Assembly: GCF_932274485.2 (NCBI RefSeq)
Contig: NC_065879.2
Span: 20,386,591-20,450,590, forward strand
Direction of reading: 5' to 3'
Length of the DNA stretch: 64,000 bases
DNA from: Patella vulgata
Taxonomy: Eukaryota > Mollusca > Gastropoda > Patellidae
Shown here: in pieces, positions 1-10,169 of the stretch
Layout: every line of letters begins with the position of its first letter
Position numbering within the stretch: the first letter of the stretch is position 1
Translations under genes and position numbers: made by a program
Notes under the pieces: generated by a model
What the model was told of the DNA's origin: nothing
Databases searched by the model: none
Seen by the model: only the letters and a program-made list of their open reading frames with translations

Positions 1-317
1 ACATTCTCAGACACTTTGTCACCAGCATTTTGTAAGTTCATATGATTTTTTTTTAGCTTATACTGATTACTTTAACAATTTCTCCAGGAGAGATTGCTTG
101 CCGCCACACATACAGTAAATAGTGTATAATTTTAGAGTGAGCAATTTTGTTGGAATACCAAACTCCATATTAAATATGATGTCAATTTCCTCTGCAATGA
201 GGGCAATTAAAAATCAGGTACAATTTGTCTTAAGAAAAACATCTGTGTGCATTACCGGTAGGCGGACTTAACCTGACCCGAACTTGTCCATCCAATAACT
301 AAACAGATGTCTATTGA

Positions 318-440
318 GAGAGAGAAATGAGAACTAACATATTATATGGTACAATTTTATTTCAAAAATCCTCTTGCGCATAGGGTTCTTTACCTCTGGT
401 TTCCTTCCAGAGGACCCCAAGGAAACCCACGAAGAAGACC
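318..440 (-). repeat. Type-2 SINE, degraded
   Basis: Starts with the GAGAGAGA tail complement and contains the degenerate CTTGCGCATAGGGTTCTTT core and the AAGGAAACCCACGAAG block of the type-2 SINE. The tRNA-like head is missing. Confidence 0.6.
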
Positions 441-507
441 TTAGGATCTAGAACACATATTGCCTATGGACACAAAACTAGGACCTGGTTTAAAGGAAAC
501 AAAATAT

Positions 508-513
508 TTTATT
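508..513 (-). promoter_or_regulatory. Poly(A) signal of TRMT1L
   Basis: AATAAA on the minus strand, 22 bases after the TGA codon. It is the nearest canonical signal, so the 3' UTR would be very short. Confidence 0.55.
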
Positions 514-534
514 ATTTTTCCTTGTGGGTAAATA

Positions 535-676
535 TCAGTGTTTAACAGAACAATGTTTATCTAAAGTTTGTTTTATCTGAATAAGGTTGGCATCTGTTCG
601 AACTGATTTTGGATCGAAATGAGTTTTAGTCGCTTTGTAACCATCTGACTTTAATAACTGCACTAGAGTCGTTACC
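535..676 (-). CDS. TRMT1L: TRMT1L last coding exon
   Basis: A 142-nt exon after a TTATTTCAG acceptor. It encodes [36 protein letters not shown] and ends CSVKH followed by TGA at 537-535. It aligns with the conserved C-terminal THFDP.GVRTDAP segment of the family. Confidence 0.92.
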
Positions 677-3600
677 CTGAAATAATAAAACAGAAAGATA
701 TAATACTGTATATTGACATATGTATATAAGGGATAGGAGTGGGAGGGAAGGGAGTGGAGGGGAGTAGATGGTGGGAGGGGTTATGCTAGTCCGATAATCG
801 TACTCTTTGCCACCTAAAGACCTATGTCTGAAACTATTCTACTTCGACTCAATGCAAGACCTTTTGTTTTGTTTGTTTACTCAATGAAATGGTCTGTTTT
901 GATCAGCTTTACTCCGGTGTATACTGAATTATGTGAGACATCTATATATAGAGCATAGAACAAACCAACCCACAGATTGACCATACTCTCTTTATATGTG
1001 GCCAGCCAGACAGAAAAACGAGAGACAGGGTTTAATGTCCACTCGACACAAACTAGGTCATTTTGGGACTAACATATGGTTCAATAATTTTCTTTAGCAG
1101 TGGGAGGAAACAGAAGGACTCAGTGAAAACCCACAAGGTTGGACAGGCGACTTTACTCCTTGTCACATACAACATGAGAATTGAAAACATGCCATTTGAC
1201 TCAATGATTTCACGCGCACACACTAAACCACTCGAACACCCAACCCCCCACAGAGAAAAGCAAACTAAACTTACTTTGGTAATTTCGTATGACTAACTTT
1301 CCATCGATGTGTGTTGTAATAGAAAGGCAGAAACGAGTGACTCCATAAATCAGTTTCTTCAATATTATTAACATTAGCACGTTTCAAACGTTTGGCTGGT
1401 TGATCTGGACAATCTTCATGTAGTCTCTTTTCACCAGCAGATTTCTCATGGACACTTTCCGATTGATTATCAGAAACTTCCGATGTTTTATTGCCGCACT
1501 TTTCATCACTTAAATTATCACTAAATTCCTCTCTTTTTAAGTCTAAACTCTCTTTGTTTGGATTATTAAGATTTTCATCTAGTAAATTAGAGTTATTTTC
1601 TCCTGTTGCTATGATACAACCAGCTTCCTCCATCATGGTATCCAATAGTAACATTGTTTTAGCACTTAGATCACTCTCTTGAGCACTGGATTTTATCTTG
1701 GACAGGAATGTTGGGTTAAATATGGGTCCAGACCTGATAAAAAAAGAGGAGGGGTGAAATAAAATAATATCACATACAGCTCCTACCATTAAATCAGGCC
1801 CTTTTTTTAAACTATATCTTTTCCCTGACTAATGAAAAATTGACCCACCGCATTATGATAAAAATAATGAGACAGAAGGGACAATAGAGATTATGTCAAG
1901 TGAAAATCACACACTATTTTAAAAATAACATTAAGCTATGACTAACTATAATATCTAAAGTCATATCTAAAGTCTGTATGTCCATGTTCGTAAGCGAGAT
2001 TATCAAATAACTGGTCTGATTCTGATTTCTAACTCTTGGGCAAATAACTCGTCTGAAACCAATTTTCTAACCAAGGTGAGAAACCGGTTGGACTAAAATG
2101 ATTGGGATCAAAGTTCACTACTCTAGATTCCGTGAACCAGTGGCAATACTCACTAATTTTCGCTAGGTAGACAATCAAGTCTACGATGACGTTTAAAAAT
2201 TGTCCACATAACTTAAGAGGGTCACATGGATAATTTTAAAACGTCATCGTAGACTAGTGTGACTCAACCATTACGAACATGGACGTAACAGACTTTAGAC
2301 ATTATACTTAGTTAATCTACAAAACACCTGATAATGATTTGTGGCCAGTTCGTTGTGTGCAGAGCACTGTAAGTACATACCAAAGGCAACATAACTCTAC
2401 AGAGTAAGTACTTACCAAAGGGGACCTAACTCTACAGCTGTTTTACCAGGTTTCTCTGAGTTACATTTACAAGGTAGTAGGTTATAAGGGTTTTCTAAAA
2501 TAAAACATTGATTTATAAGAAGATAATGAACCACTCAAGGTCTAACTTAAGGCTGCATTTTGAAACTCTGCAGATATATATTACGAGCTTAAATATTGCC
2601 AAATATTTACAGATAATTAGAATTACTCTACTGACAGGTTTCTACATATAAAGAGAAAAGGGGTTTTCTGCTCCACCCGGGCTAGTGAAGATGGAGCTAT
2701 GAGGGAGATTGTGCTTGGACAGCAGCTGTATGGTCTACTCTTATTTCAAATTCCAATGGAGCTTTTAGAGGCGTGTCAATGTGTATACAGGACCTTGTTT
2801 TTTTTCATCTCATATGAATGACTTGTTCCTGCACCACTGACAAGGGGAAATCCCACTGGATTTGTTCCTATCGTCTGCAGAGATAGCAACTTTCACAAGA
2901 TTGTAGTTTGCAGGGGATTTTTAATTTCTTAAATGACGATCACAGATTTTAAGACCACAAAATGTTTTAATATAACCCTCTCAGATTACTGAAGACATTA
3001 TCCTGTATTGTCAAGATAACGGGTGTTTATTTTAATAAAGTGGGGGGGGGGGGTCAAATGGTTTAATGTGTAAGGGTTAGATCATAAGATCTGTCATTGA
3101 GTTGAATGGCACGGTTTTCAATTCAAAGCTAGTACGTGACTAGGAATAGGGTTGCCTGTCCAACCTCATGGATTTTCTCAGGGCCTCTGGTTTCGTTCCT
3201 CTACTAAATAAAGACTACGTGCAAGTGAATTATTGATATGAAATTTTATCATATGTCAGCCCCGAAATGACCTAGTTTATTAATGACCTAGTGGAGGTTA
3301 AACCCCATTTCTCTATCTTCATAAATGAAATAAAATGGGTTTTAACATCCTACTGTTCTGCTCCGACTGGGCTAATGAAAGGTGGCATATGCCATACAGT
3401 GTGTTATGACGGAAATTTTGCCCTGACAGTGGAACTATGAATTTAATAAAATAAATAATGCACCTATGGGAGCTTTCTGTTTAGGTAGAAACACCCTCTC
3501 TTCACAGAATCGACAGTGTAGTAACCATCGTAACCTCTGATTGGCTTTATCAGCTAAATGAGGTCCACGATGGGATTTAACACTTATCAGTAGAAAATCA

Positions 3601-6600
3601 TCCATAGACATCGTATACAACACCTCTATACCCTTATTACATTTAGATGCTGACCTGTAATATATAGACAACACATTATTACATTTAGACGCTGACCTGT
3701 AATATATAGACAACACATTTATTACATTTAGATGCTGACCTGTAATATACAGACAGCACATTTATTACATTTAGACGCTGACCTGTAATATTAGACAACA
3801 CATTTATTACATTTAGACATTGAAACTAAATGTATTTTGACTTGTATGCAGGACAATGTCCGTCATCCTCTTAGGTTGACCTGTAATATATACACAACCA
3901 CTGTACATGTTGACAGACATTACTGATAAATACATTTATTACTGAACCACAGTATTGGTTGATAAAAGACTAGAGAATCCTAATTGAACTTGATCAGTAA
4001 CGAACAGTAATCGTAGTCAACACAATTGAGTCTTGGGCTTTTCTAGTTCAATTAATAGATATTACTGAACCAATTTACGTTTTTTTTTTACTTTTGTTAT
4101 TGATGGGGAAGTTTTTTTTTTTTTAGATTTGTAGTTCATGGGGAAAGTTTTTTTTTTACTTGTGTAGTTGATGGGGAGGGTTTAATTTTACATATGTAGT
4201 TCATGGGGATATTTTTGTTTTACATTTGTAGTTGATTAGGAATTTTTTTTTACAATTGTAGTTGATGTTAATGAGGAAGCTTTTTTACAGTTGTGTGTAG
4301 AATTAGGGTATACTGAGATATATTTGTTTACCTTGCTAATTGTCCGATTAAATTTGCTTACCTTGCTAATTGTCCGATTATAACTCTGGCTGCTAGTTCC
4401 TTTATATAATCGGTTTTAATAACAGAGGTGGAATAATATCGGTCTACTACATGATGGGAACGAGCAAACATGGAAATATCTGGAACAACGAGACACAGGA
4501 TCCCCAGGTGACGCAGATTAAAAAACACAGAATCTATAAAACTTGAACAACTCTTGTGTGGGTCTAAATATCTACAAAAATAACAATACACATACATGTA
4601 ATATTTTTGGAAAAACAGCTACTTATTTATTTGGGCGACGTTTCGAAGAGTATTCTCTCAACGTTATCAAGCTAATACAGTAATACAAGAATAATGAGAT
4701 CAATATATACAGAAAACTGTAACAACAATTCATGAAACCATACAGGACAACAACAAGATCAAAGGGGTTTATTCTACAAAAACTAATTAAGTGTGAAGAG
4801 TATTGTATCTATCATCATAGCTACCTAATTGCTTAACTATACTCAATGGCTACTCTTCACACTTAATTAGTTTTTGTAGAATGTAATATTTTAATAAACT
4901 CAGTGAATATTAATTCCTTTTTAATAATAGTTAGACTAGGACATCACTTAGCAATGATACTGTCGTCATTCACTGAGACTGCATGCTTCACTTTGATGTC
5001 ATTAAGACTATACTGGGGCCACCAGTGGTGCAGGACGGGGCCTGACAGGGAACAGCAGATCTAGTTGTTTGGATGGGACAAAAATAAAAACAAAACTGAA
5101 CAATGCACATAATACTTTAATCAACTCAGAGGCGACGGAGTCTAGTGGTTTAATGTGTGAACACAAAATCACAAGGTCTGTCATTTAGTTAAGTGACGTG
5201 TTTTCGATACAATTATGAACCAAAATGAACCAATTTTAAGTTTATACGGTACGTTACTTATCACAGTACAATACGTACATGCATCGCGGTATGGACCTCA
5301 CGATATGATACACATCACGGTACGATATGATACTTATCACAGTATTGACCTATTTTTTTTCCAAATAAAAACAAGTACATGAAACCCTCATTTCATGTAC
5401 TTACTGGGGGGTTGGGTGGCTGAATGGTTAATGGGTGCGCGTTGTATCAGAACGTCTGTCACTAAGTCAAGTGGCGTGGTTTCGATTCCACAGTTGTATG
5501 TGACCAGGAGTGGGGTTGCCTGTCCAACCTTGTGGGTTTCTCCGGTTTCATCTGTTTCCTCCCATTGCCAAAGACCTCTACGCGCAAGCGAATTATTGAA
5601 ATAAAATTGAACCATATGTTAGTCCCAAAATGACCTACATGTAGTTTATTTCGAGTGAACGTTGAACTCCATTTCTCTCTCATATACTTACATAAAATCA
5701 AATGACTCCATATGAAGAAGAACATTAGCTCGACATTGACAGACTTGTATCTCTGTGTTTTGTTGATCTGTGAATGGTGTTCCGGGCGTTCTGTTAAAAT
5801 CTAATAATAGATCTGTTGTCGTTAATTCATTCTCCTCACAATTTTCTTTCAACCTATCTAACTGGTCGGATACAGTAGCAGTCACATGGATGCGTTCTTT
5901 AAAATATTTCTTCCACTGAATAGCAGCCAAACCTTAAAGAAAAGCGGTTGTTGTAGATTCTGTATGTCATGTTACATTATTTTGGAAATTGATAAAACAT
6001 TAGGGATGCTAGCAAAGTTATCGACAACTAAGGTTGGGCGATATACAGGTTTTATGGTACATGTATATCGTAATAAAATCATTGGGGATTTTATCAAATC
6101 AGACTTATTTTAAAATATCGAAAAACCAGTATATCGTGATAACCAAATTTATCACAATATGATAATTATCGTGTCCCAATATTGATGATAGTACATATCA
6201 CCTCTAACATTCTATTGATAGAATTAAATTCATCAGTAAAAATAACATTATTACGTACCAGCTGGTCTAGGGTAAATCTTCATCATGGTGTCTACCGACG
6301 TTAGCAACAATAATTTGACATCAAGTAACGGTTTTCGGCCCAAGTATTCAAAATTTGACTTCTTAAGACACTCTTATAAATTATCCCAAATATTTTTTAT
6401 TATTTCATTATCACCCAACCCTATCGAAAACATATGAAAAACTTACTATTTTCAGGTACAACTGGTTAACAAAAATATTTTATTTCACAAAAACAAAGAA
6501 AATTATGAAAACTGCTTGTCAGTTTTAATTTTATAAGAATTAAAATATTCACCTGATGATGCGAGAGCTTCAACACAACACATTTTGATATTAGATTGTT

Positions 6601-9555
6601 TAGCAGCAATATTTAATGTTGCTAATGTCAGCTCTCTGTAAATATTTTTCAATTAAAAAAATTATTATTATTGCATGCTTCTATAGCGCAGAACTGACAA
6701 ATAAAAGTGCTTATATTAGATTGCCTAGCAACAATATTTAAAGTTGCTATATGAAGCCGTAGTGGCTCAGTGAGCAAAGACACTGGCTTAGGATTTTCCG
6801 GCGGAAGGCCTGGCAAGAATAGTGTCTAGTCGTTTCGATGGGATAAAAAAAATGAGGTCCTGTGTACACATACATGTAAGAGCCGTTGACAGTTAGAATC
6901 CAAATAAGAGTAGATCGAAGCACTACTGGCCCACTGCCTGGGCAGAAGTGCCCTCATAGGAAACTTTGGCTCCAAAATTTTAAAAAAAGCTACAGTAAGT
7001 ACCATCGTACGTAACTAACGTACGAAAATTAATTGGTGGCTAGCTTTTTTTGCTCAGTAATCCCAGCCAGAATTTGGCTATTTTCTAAATTTGCGTTAAA
7101 GTTTAAAATATTTGTTTTAGAACTGAAACACATTAACTATTAGTCAATCCCAACGCTAAAAACATCAACAGAATTGATTGTGTATATCTGAAATAGACCC
7201 GACCGACGCACAAAATAGTGCAATATGGCGGCCTCTATGAACAACCCTCGCAGACGCTGTCATTAAAGACAACGTCAATTCTATGAGTTGTAGATGTTAT
7301 TTTTGTGAAAAATCATTGGAAGAAGAGAGAACATGTTGGGACTGTACGAATTATATAGTCTTTATGGGTGCAACGGACACAATGCTGAAGATAAACCTAT
7401 TGTTTACAATGTTGACCTCTTGACGCCAATGTCATGATCTGTGATGTGTAGATCACGTGATATGGATATCATGGCTACTAACTGTATCTGAGATACTTCT
7501 CCGCAGGTAGCGTGTCTCAGATGTTCAGAATGTAAGTAACATGTCACTCATATTTCTCTAAGTCACACATTATCCATATGTAGGTACACAAACACACTGT
7601 TAAGCATGTTTGTGTACCTACATATATGGAAAATTGTTATTTTGATTCATATGAATATCATAACATAATACAATTTTATTTCTTCGACATTAGCGTCACT
7701 AAATATTCTTGTGGATCGCCTGAATCTGCTTTAGGTCTGTGACTCGAAGATTAATGCAATTCCATAATAAGAAATGACGCTGATTCTGTCAAGTAAAATA
7801 TACATCCGAAATTATGCTTTAAATTTAATATAAAGGCTAATGACTCGGTGGTTGAAAAAAGTGCAGAATTCAGATCACAAAATATCCATAATTAATAAAT
7901 TGAATATCTATTAATAATCATGTGTAGAGGACAGCTGGAAGTCAAGTACATCTCGACTAATTTACACTAAAAATTATATTTATAAAATACTCTTAGAACC
8001 AGATTATTTTCTTTTGTTAAATTGTGCGCTAAATTATACATAAATTTAATTTTGGACATTGTTCAATGTTTAAATTTCAATTCGAGTCACAATATTACTG
8101 TGGTATTGTCAGGTCACATAAAATGTGACTTGCAGCATACATGTCTAATATATTCAGTGTGTTCATACTGCTGTAAACTCAAACAAATGAAAACAATCGT
8201 AGTGTATATGTGAAATAAATGAAATGGGTTTAACATCCTACAATTCCGCACCGACGAGGGACGTGTGAAATACATTATTTTAAAAATGGTTCTGAATTGA
8301 CTTATAACTTTGCGAGTAACTGTATGACAGAGTCCTGTGTAAACAATGCAAATGGTAGCTTTCCAAAGGTTTTATTCGTAGTTAATTCTTTCATCACAAC
8401 CATTTTGGAATAAATAAATATATGTGACTTGTTATTGAGTATTGTGAATTGAGTATTGTCAATCCGAAAAAATCAAAAATATGGTAAAACTGGACACTGG
8501 GCGCTATTGCACATTCGTATCTCTAGCTGAAATTGTGTGTTACTGATATCACGACTAGTCCCCCATTGGCATAGATGCGAAAGTGCAATAGCACCATAAA
8601 ATTGTTATTTACTAATTCAGATCAATGTTGAACTTTGAGACTGGATGTGACTATGTCAATGTCATGCATGCGACGGATGTCGGCTGTTTCGTAACCTGGC
8701 TGTTTCGAACTTAGTTCATTCGTACCTCACATGAGCTGTTTCGTACCTTGGTTAATTGCAAAAGAATTTGAGCTGTTTCGTAACTTCACTAATTTCAACT
8801 TTTACATGCACTTAACCTTAGCCCTCCTCCTTTTGCACCCGTGCTTGGGACCGGCGTTGGCGGGGTTAAAGTTGTTTTTGTTTTTCTGTTTCTACTGCTG
8901 GCGGAATTAAAATTGTGCTTTTATTTTCTTCTATTCTATTGTGCTGTTATTTTCTGCTTGGAGGGAAAGTCTATAGGAGGCAACAGGAGCGACAGTTGGC
9001 CCGTTCACAAAGCACACCTTCTTAACAGGGTAGCCTACTGGCTGAAATTCGGTTCTGGGCTTATCCCTCCGACAGGTTAGCAGCCATTTTTTTTTTTATA
9101 AAGTTCCTGTTTCAGCCATTTTTATAAAATTCTCGTGGTGGTTGGATATTATTACGAATCAATCTGAGGTACGATTGGATATTAAATCGTCATATGTTCC
9201 ACCTTTATTTCAACAAAAAGGAGAAAAAGGTACGAATCAATCTGAGGTACGAAGTAATGGTATGAACTGAGGTACGAATGAACTAAGTACGAAACAGACA
9301 GGTTACGAAACGCTCTGGACCCCATGCGACACGTTGTAGTACTAGTAGTAGAATAACACGACCGAAGGAAAATATGATATTGATGTATTGTTCATACCTA
9401 CATATGGCCATTTTAGGATTGTGTAATTTAGATTTCTCTGATGGAGTTTTTCCATAATCATTTCTTACACGGACACTCTTTTCAGTTATAAAACTTCTCT
9501 CAATGTTAGAAGAAGTTGGCTTCACAGACTCGTTTCTTTCCATGGGCGCAGACAT
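535..9555 (-). CDS. TRMT1L: tRNA (guanine-N2) dimethyltransferase 1-like protein, whole gene model
   Basis: Eight coding exons on the minus strand join in phase to 520 codons plus TGA: 9555-9398, 6635-6553, 5932-5692, 4571-4362, 3654-3464, 2494-2416, 1733-1275, 676-535. I aligned the product from memory with vertebrate TRMT1L over its whole Trm1-type domain. Landmarks are NPKM at the domain start, the AdoMet-site region, the DP motif, [46 protein letters not shown] and [12 protein letters not shown] at the C-terminus. The family modifies tRNA guanosine in the nucleus or nucleolus. Two signature motifs differ: vertebrate DAFGATG reads EALASSG, and DPFG reads DPHK, so activity is uncertain. I found no N-terminal zinc-finger exons, so the protein is about 200 residues shorter than the human one or lacks exons I missed. 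The initiator at 9555 follows an in-frame stop but also sits after an acceptor-like AAG. Confidence 0.92.
1020..1252 (-). repeat. Type-2 SINE, nearly full length
   Basis: Reads from the (GA)n tail and the CCACTCGACACAAACTAGGT block to the tRNA-like head ending CAACCCCC. Type 2 has an A-box-like GGCCGAATGGTTAGCG and a B-box-like GGTTTCGAATCC in better copies. The head begins about 20 bases inside the intron after TRMT1L exon 7. Confidence 0.8.
1275..1733 (-). CDS. TRMT1L: TRMT1L coding exon 7
   Basis: A 459-nt exon, acceptor TTATCAG and donor GTAAGT. It starts [13 protein letters not shown], continues through an acidic, low-complexity stretch ([20 protein letters not shown]), a basic KRLKRAN patch that could act as a nuclear signal, and ends [16 protein letters not shown]. 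The order matches vertebrate TRMT1L. Confidence 0.92.
2178..2255 (+). repeat. Short foldback hairpin
   Basis: Arms 2178-2206 and 2227-2255 are near-perfect inverted copies built around CTACGATGACGT, with a 20-base loop. It lies in the TRMT1L intron between exons 7 and 6. Confidence 0.7.
2369..2438 (-). repeat. 35-bp tandem duplication spanning an exon-6 donor
   Basis: Two imperfect 35-bp copies, 2369-2403 and 2404-2438. Each holds the end of TRMT1L exon 6 plus its GT donor. The copy nearer the exon is the one that keeps the conserved reading. Confidence 0.85.
2416..2494 (-). CDS. TRMT1L: TRMT1L coding exon 6
   Basis: A 79-nt exon, acceptor TTTTAG and donor GTAAGT. It encodes [18 protein letters not shown] then TAVELGPLW, which aligns with the CNC and ELGPLW stretch of vertebrate TRMT1L. 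It was found by homology and fits both neighbours in phase. Its 3' end plus donor is repeated 35 bp downstream. Confidence 0.9.
2655..2860 (-). repeat. Type-1 SINE, diverged
   Basis: Retains TTCTGCTCC, GGCTAGTGAAGATGG, a TGTGTATACAGGACC block and CACCACTGACAAGGGG of the type-1 SINE, in minus orientation. Confidence 0.65.
3048..3315 (+). repeat. Type-2 SINE
   Basis: Head with GTCAAATGGTTTAATGTG, then GATCATAAGATCTGTCATTG, TGCCTGTCCAACCT and the tail GAGGTTAAACCCCATTTCTC. Confidence 0.75.
3326..3435 (-). repeat. Type-1 SINE 3' part
   Basis: Contains the 3' region complement: AAATGGG, CTACTGTTCTGCTCCGACTG, GGCTAATGAAAG and CATACAGTGTG. It begins 28 bases into the intron after TRMT1L exon 5. 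Confidence 0.75.
3464..3654 (-). CDS. TRMT1L: TRMT1L coding exon 5
   Basis: A 191-nt exon, acceptor ATTACAG and donor GTGCAT. It encodes [39 protein letters not shown] and [10 protein letters not shown]. The acceptor and exon head lie in a 42-43 bp tandem repeat, with three further copies upstream in the intron. Confidence 0.92.
3637..3828 (-). repeat. 42-43 bp tandem repeat carrying splice acceptors
   Basis: Four copies of a unit containing TTATTACATTTAGACGCTGA and CCTGTAATATATAGACAACA (plus strand). On the minus strand each unit holds an ATTACAG acceptor followed by the head of TRMT1L exon 5. The first unit is 42 bp, so the nearest decoy is in frame. Confidence 0.88.
4080..4290 (+). repeat. 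T-rich minisatellite
   Basis: About five degenerate units of roughly 45 bp, each a long T run followed by a TTGTAGTTGATGGGGA-like block. It lies in the TRMT1L intron between exons 5 and 4. Confidence 0.75.
4321..4380 (-). repeat. 30-bp tandem duplication spanning the exon-4 donor
   Basis: Copies 4321-4350 and 4351-4380 differ at two or three bases. Each carries the end of TRMT1L exon 4 with its GTAA donor. Using the intron-side donor would add a TAA stop directly after the normal junction. Confidence 0.88.
4362..4571 (-). CDS. TRMT1L: TRMT1L coding exon 4
   Basis: A 210-nt exon, acceptor TTTTTGTAG and donor GTAAGC. It encodes [32 protein letters not shown] and [14 protein letters not shown]. 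The DPFG catalytic motif of the family reads DPHK. The last 20 exon bases and the donor are repeated once, 30 bp further into the intron. Confidence 0.93.
4632..4672 (-). repeat. Dispersed stem-loop motif, copy 1
   Basis: On the minus strand it reads GCTTGATAACG, stem, CGAAACGTCGC. The same frame with a different stem recurs at 46743, 53036 and 54107. See the findings. Confidence 0.6.
4771..4882 (+). repeat. 32-bp perfect inverted repeat
   Basis: Arms 4771-4802 and 4851-4882 are exact reverse complements around CTAATTAAGTGTGAAGAG, with a 48-base loop. It would form a stable hairpin in the TRMT1L intron 3 transcript or as DNA. Confidence 0.9.
5130..5203 (+). repeat. Type-2 SINE head fragment
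   Basis: Holds TAGTGGTTTAATGTGTGA and AAGGTCTGTCATTTAGTTAA, the tRNA-like head only. Confidence 0.6.
5403..5682 (+). repeat. Type-2 SINE, full length
   Basis: Head GGGGGGTTGGGTGGCTGAAT, A-box-like GGCTGAATGGTTAATGGG, B-box-like GGTTTCGATTCC, body with CCCATTGCCAAAGACCTCTA, and the (TC)n tail. The tail ends about four bases from the donor of TRMT1L exon 3. Confidence 0.88.
5692..5932 (-). CDS. TRMT1L: TRMT1L coding exon 3
   Basis: A 241-nt exon, acceptor TCTTTAAG and donor GTAAGT. It encodes [18 protein letters not shown] through [13 protein letters not shown], the second half of the AdoMet-binding fold. A type-2 SINE begins about ten bases inside the following intron. Confidence 0.92.
6030..6422 (+). 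mobile_element. Non-autonomous DNA element, hAT-like ends
   Basis: Ends AGGTTGGGCGATAT and, inverted, AGGGTTGGGTGATAA. The 393-bp interior is AT-rich and has no coding potential. The ends resemble hAT-type termini; I could not see a clean 8-bp target duplication. Confidence 0.55.
6553..6635 (-). CDS. TRMT1L: TRMT1L coding exon 2
   Basis: An 83-nt exon between a TTTACAG acceptor and a GTGAAT donor. It encodes [15 protein letters not shown], then the AdoMet-site region EALASSG, where the family has DAFGATG. It is too short to stand out as an ORF; homology and phase on both sides support it. Confidence 0.88.
6755..6962 (+). repeat. Type-1 SINE, 3' end lost
   Basis: tRNA-like head AAGCCGTAGTGGCTCAGTGA, then TTTTCCGGCGG, GTGTCTAGTCG and CCCTCATAGG. 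The copy stops before the ATTTC tail. Confidence 0.75.
7573..7630 (+). repeat. Compact hairpin in TRMT1L intron 1
   Basis: Arms 7573-7594 and 7607-7630 pair almost fully (around ATGTAGGTACACAAACA) with a 12-base loop. Its size is like that of a small foldback or a short hairpin precursor; nothing shows that it is processed. Confidence 0.5.
8213..8268 (-). repeat. Type-1 SINE tail fragment
   Basis: AAATAAATGAAATGGGTTTA then ACATCCTACAATTCCGCACC, the complement of the 3' end only. Confidence 0.6.
8686..9312. mobile_element. MITE-like element with about 43-bp inverted ends
   Basis: The left end carries GTTTCGTAACCTGGCTGTTT and CGAACTTAGTTCATTCGTAC. The right end carries the inverted copy ending CAGGTTACGAAAC, with only a few mismatches. 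A further CTGTTTCGTA motif is repeated inside. The interior has no transposase. It ends about 85 bases from TRMT1L exon 1, in intron 1. Confidence 0.7.
9398..9555 (-). CDS. TRMT1L: TRMT1L coding exon 1
   Basis: Begins ATG at 9555 ([10 protein letters not shown]) and ends TGT AG before a GTATGA donor, phase 2. The last residues, [11 protein letters not shown], match the start of the Trm1 domain. An upstream in-frame TAA supports this ATG. A T-rich stretch ending AAG just before it leaves open that this is an internal exon. Confidence 0.75.
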
Positions 9556-9680
9556 CTTGCAAAGGGGAACAACTCTAAAGTTTTAGTCCAGATTTACAGG
9601 CATTCATAAATTTTTGGACGGAGAGCAGAAGAGCAACGTCAGATTGTCAATTATTATTGACGAAACACCTTGGCATATAA

Positions 9681-9955
9681 ATGAAATAGCCCATCCTCTG
9701 CCCCAACAAGACTAACGAAGAAGGGCATATGTCATACAGGTGCTACCGTCTACTCTAAAGTAGAATTACAACTGCCAAAAGTTTGTTTGCATGCGTGTAG
9801 GCCCCTACACAGGATCTCGGTTTTTTCGTTCCATCCAAGCGACTAGGCCTAACCGTTTCACTTAATAGACGCTTTGTCCTGCATCACTGACAAAGGATCG
9901 AACATGGAACCTCCAGGTTAGCGAGCCAACGCCTTTCCCACTGAGACACCCTCTA
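9681..9955 (-). repeat. Type-1 SINE, full length
   Basis: From the AAATGAAAT tail complement to the tRNA-like head AGCGAGCCAACGCCTTTCCC and ACTGAGACACC. Confidence 0.8.
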
Positions 9956-10169
9956 CCCCAAGACGTATCGTCACATCATAATACAAAATCAACATAGAAA
10001 ATGCAATGAAATCAAGTTCGGATTTAGATAAAGAAGGGCCCTAGGCTATTTCAATTATGAGCCCCGATTCCCAACCTCCACAACTAGGGGAAGATGTGTT
10101 TTAAAGCAGTGTTTTAAAAGCACTCAAGGGCTTAAGGTCCAATCTGTCCGACATTGAATGAAATCAAAA

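Noticed and set aside
7205-7260. ATGGCGGCC start as an alternative TRMT1L first exon
   Set aside because: It is on the plus strand, the frame closes after about a dozen codons, and nothing links it to a gene.
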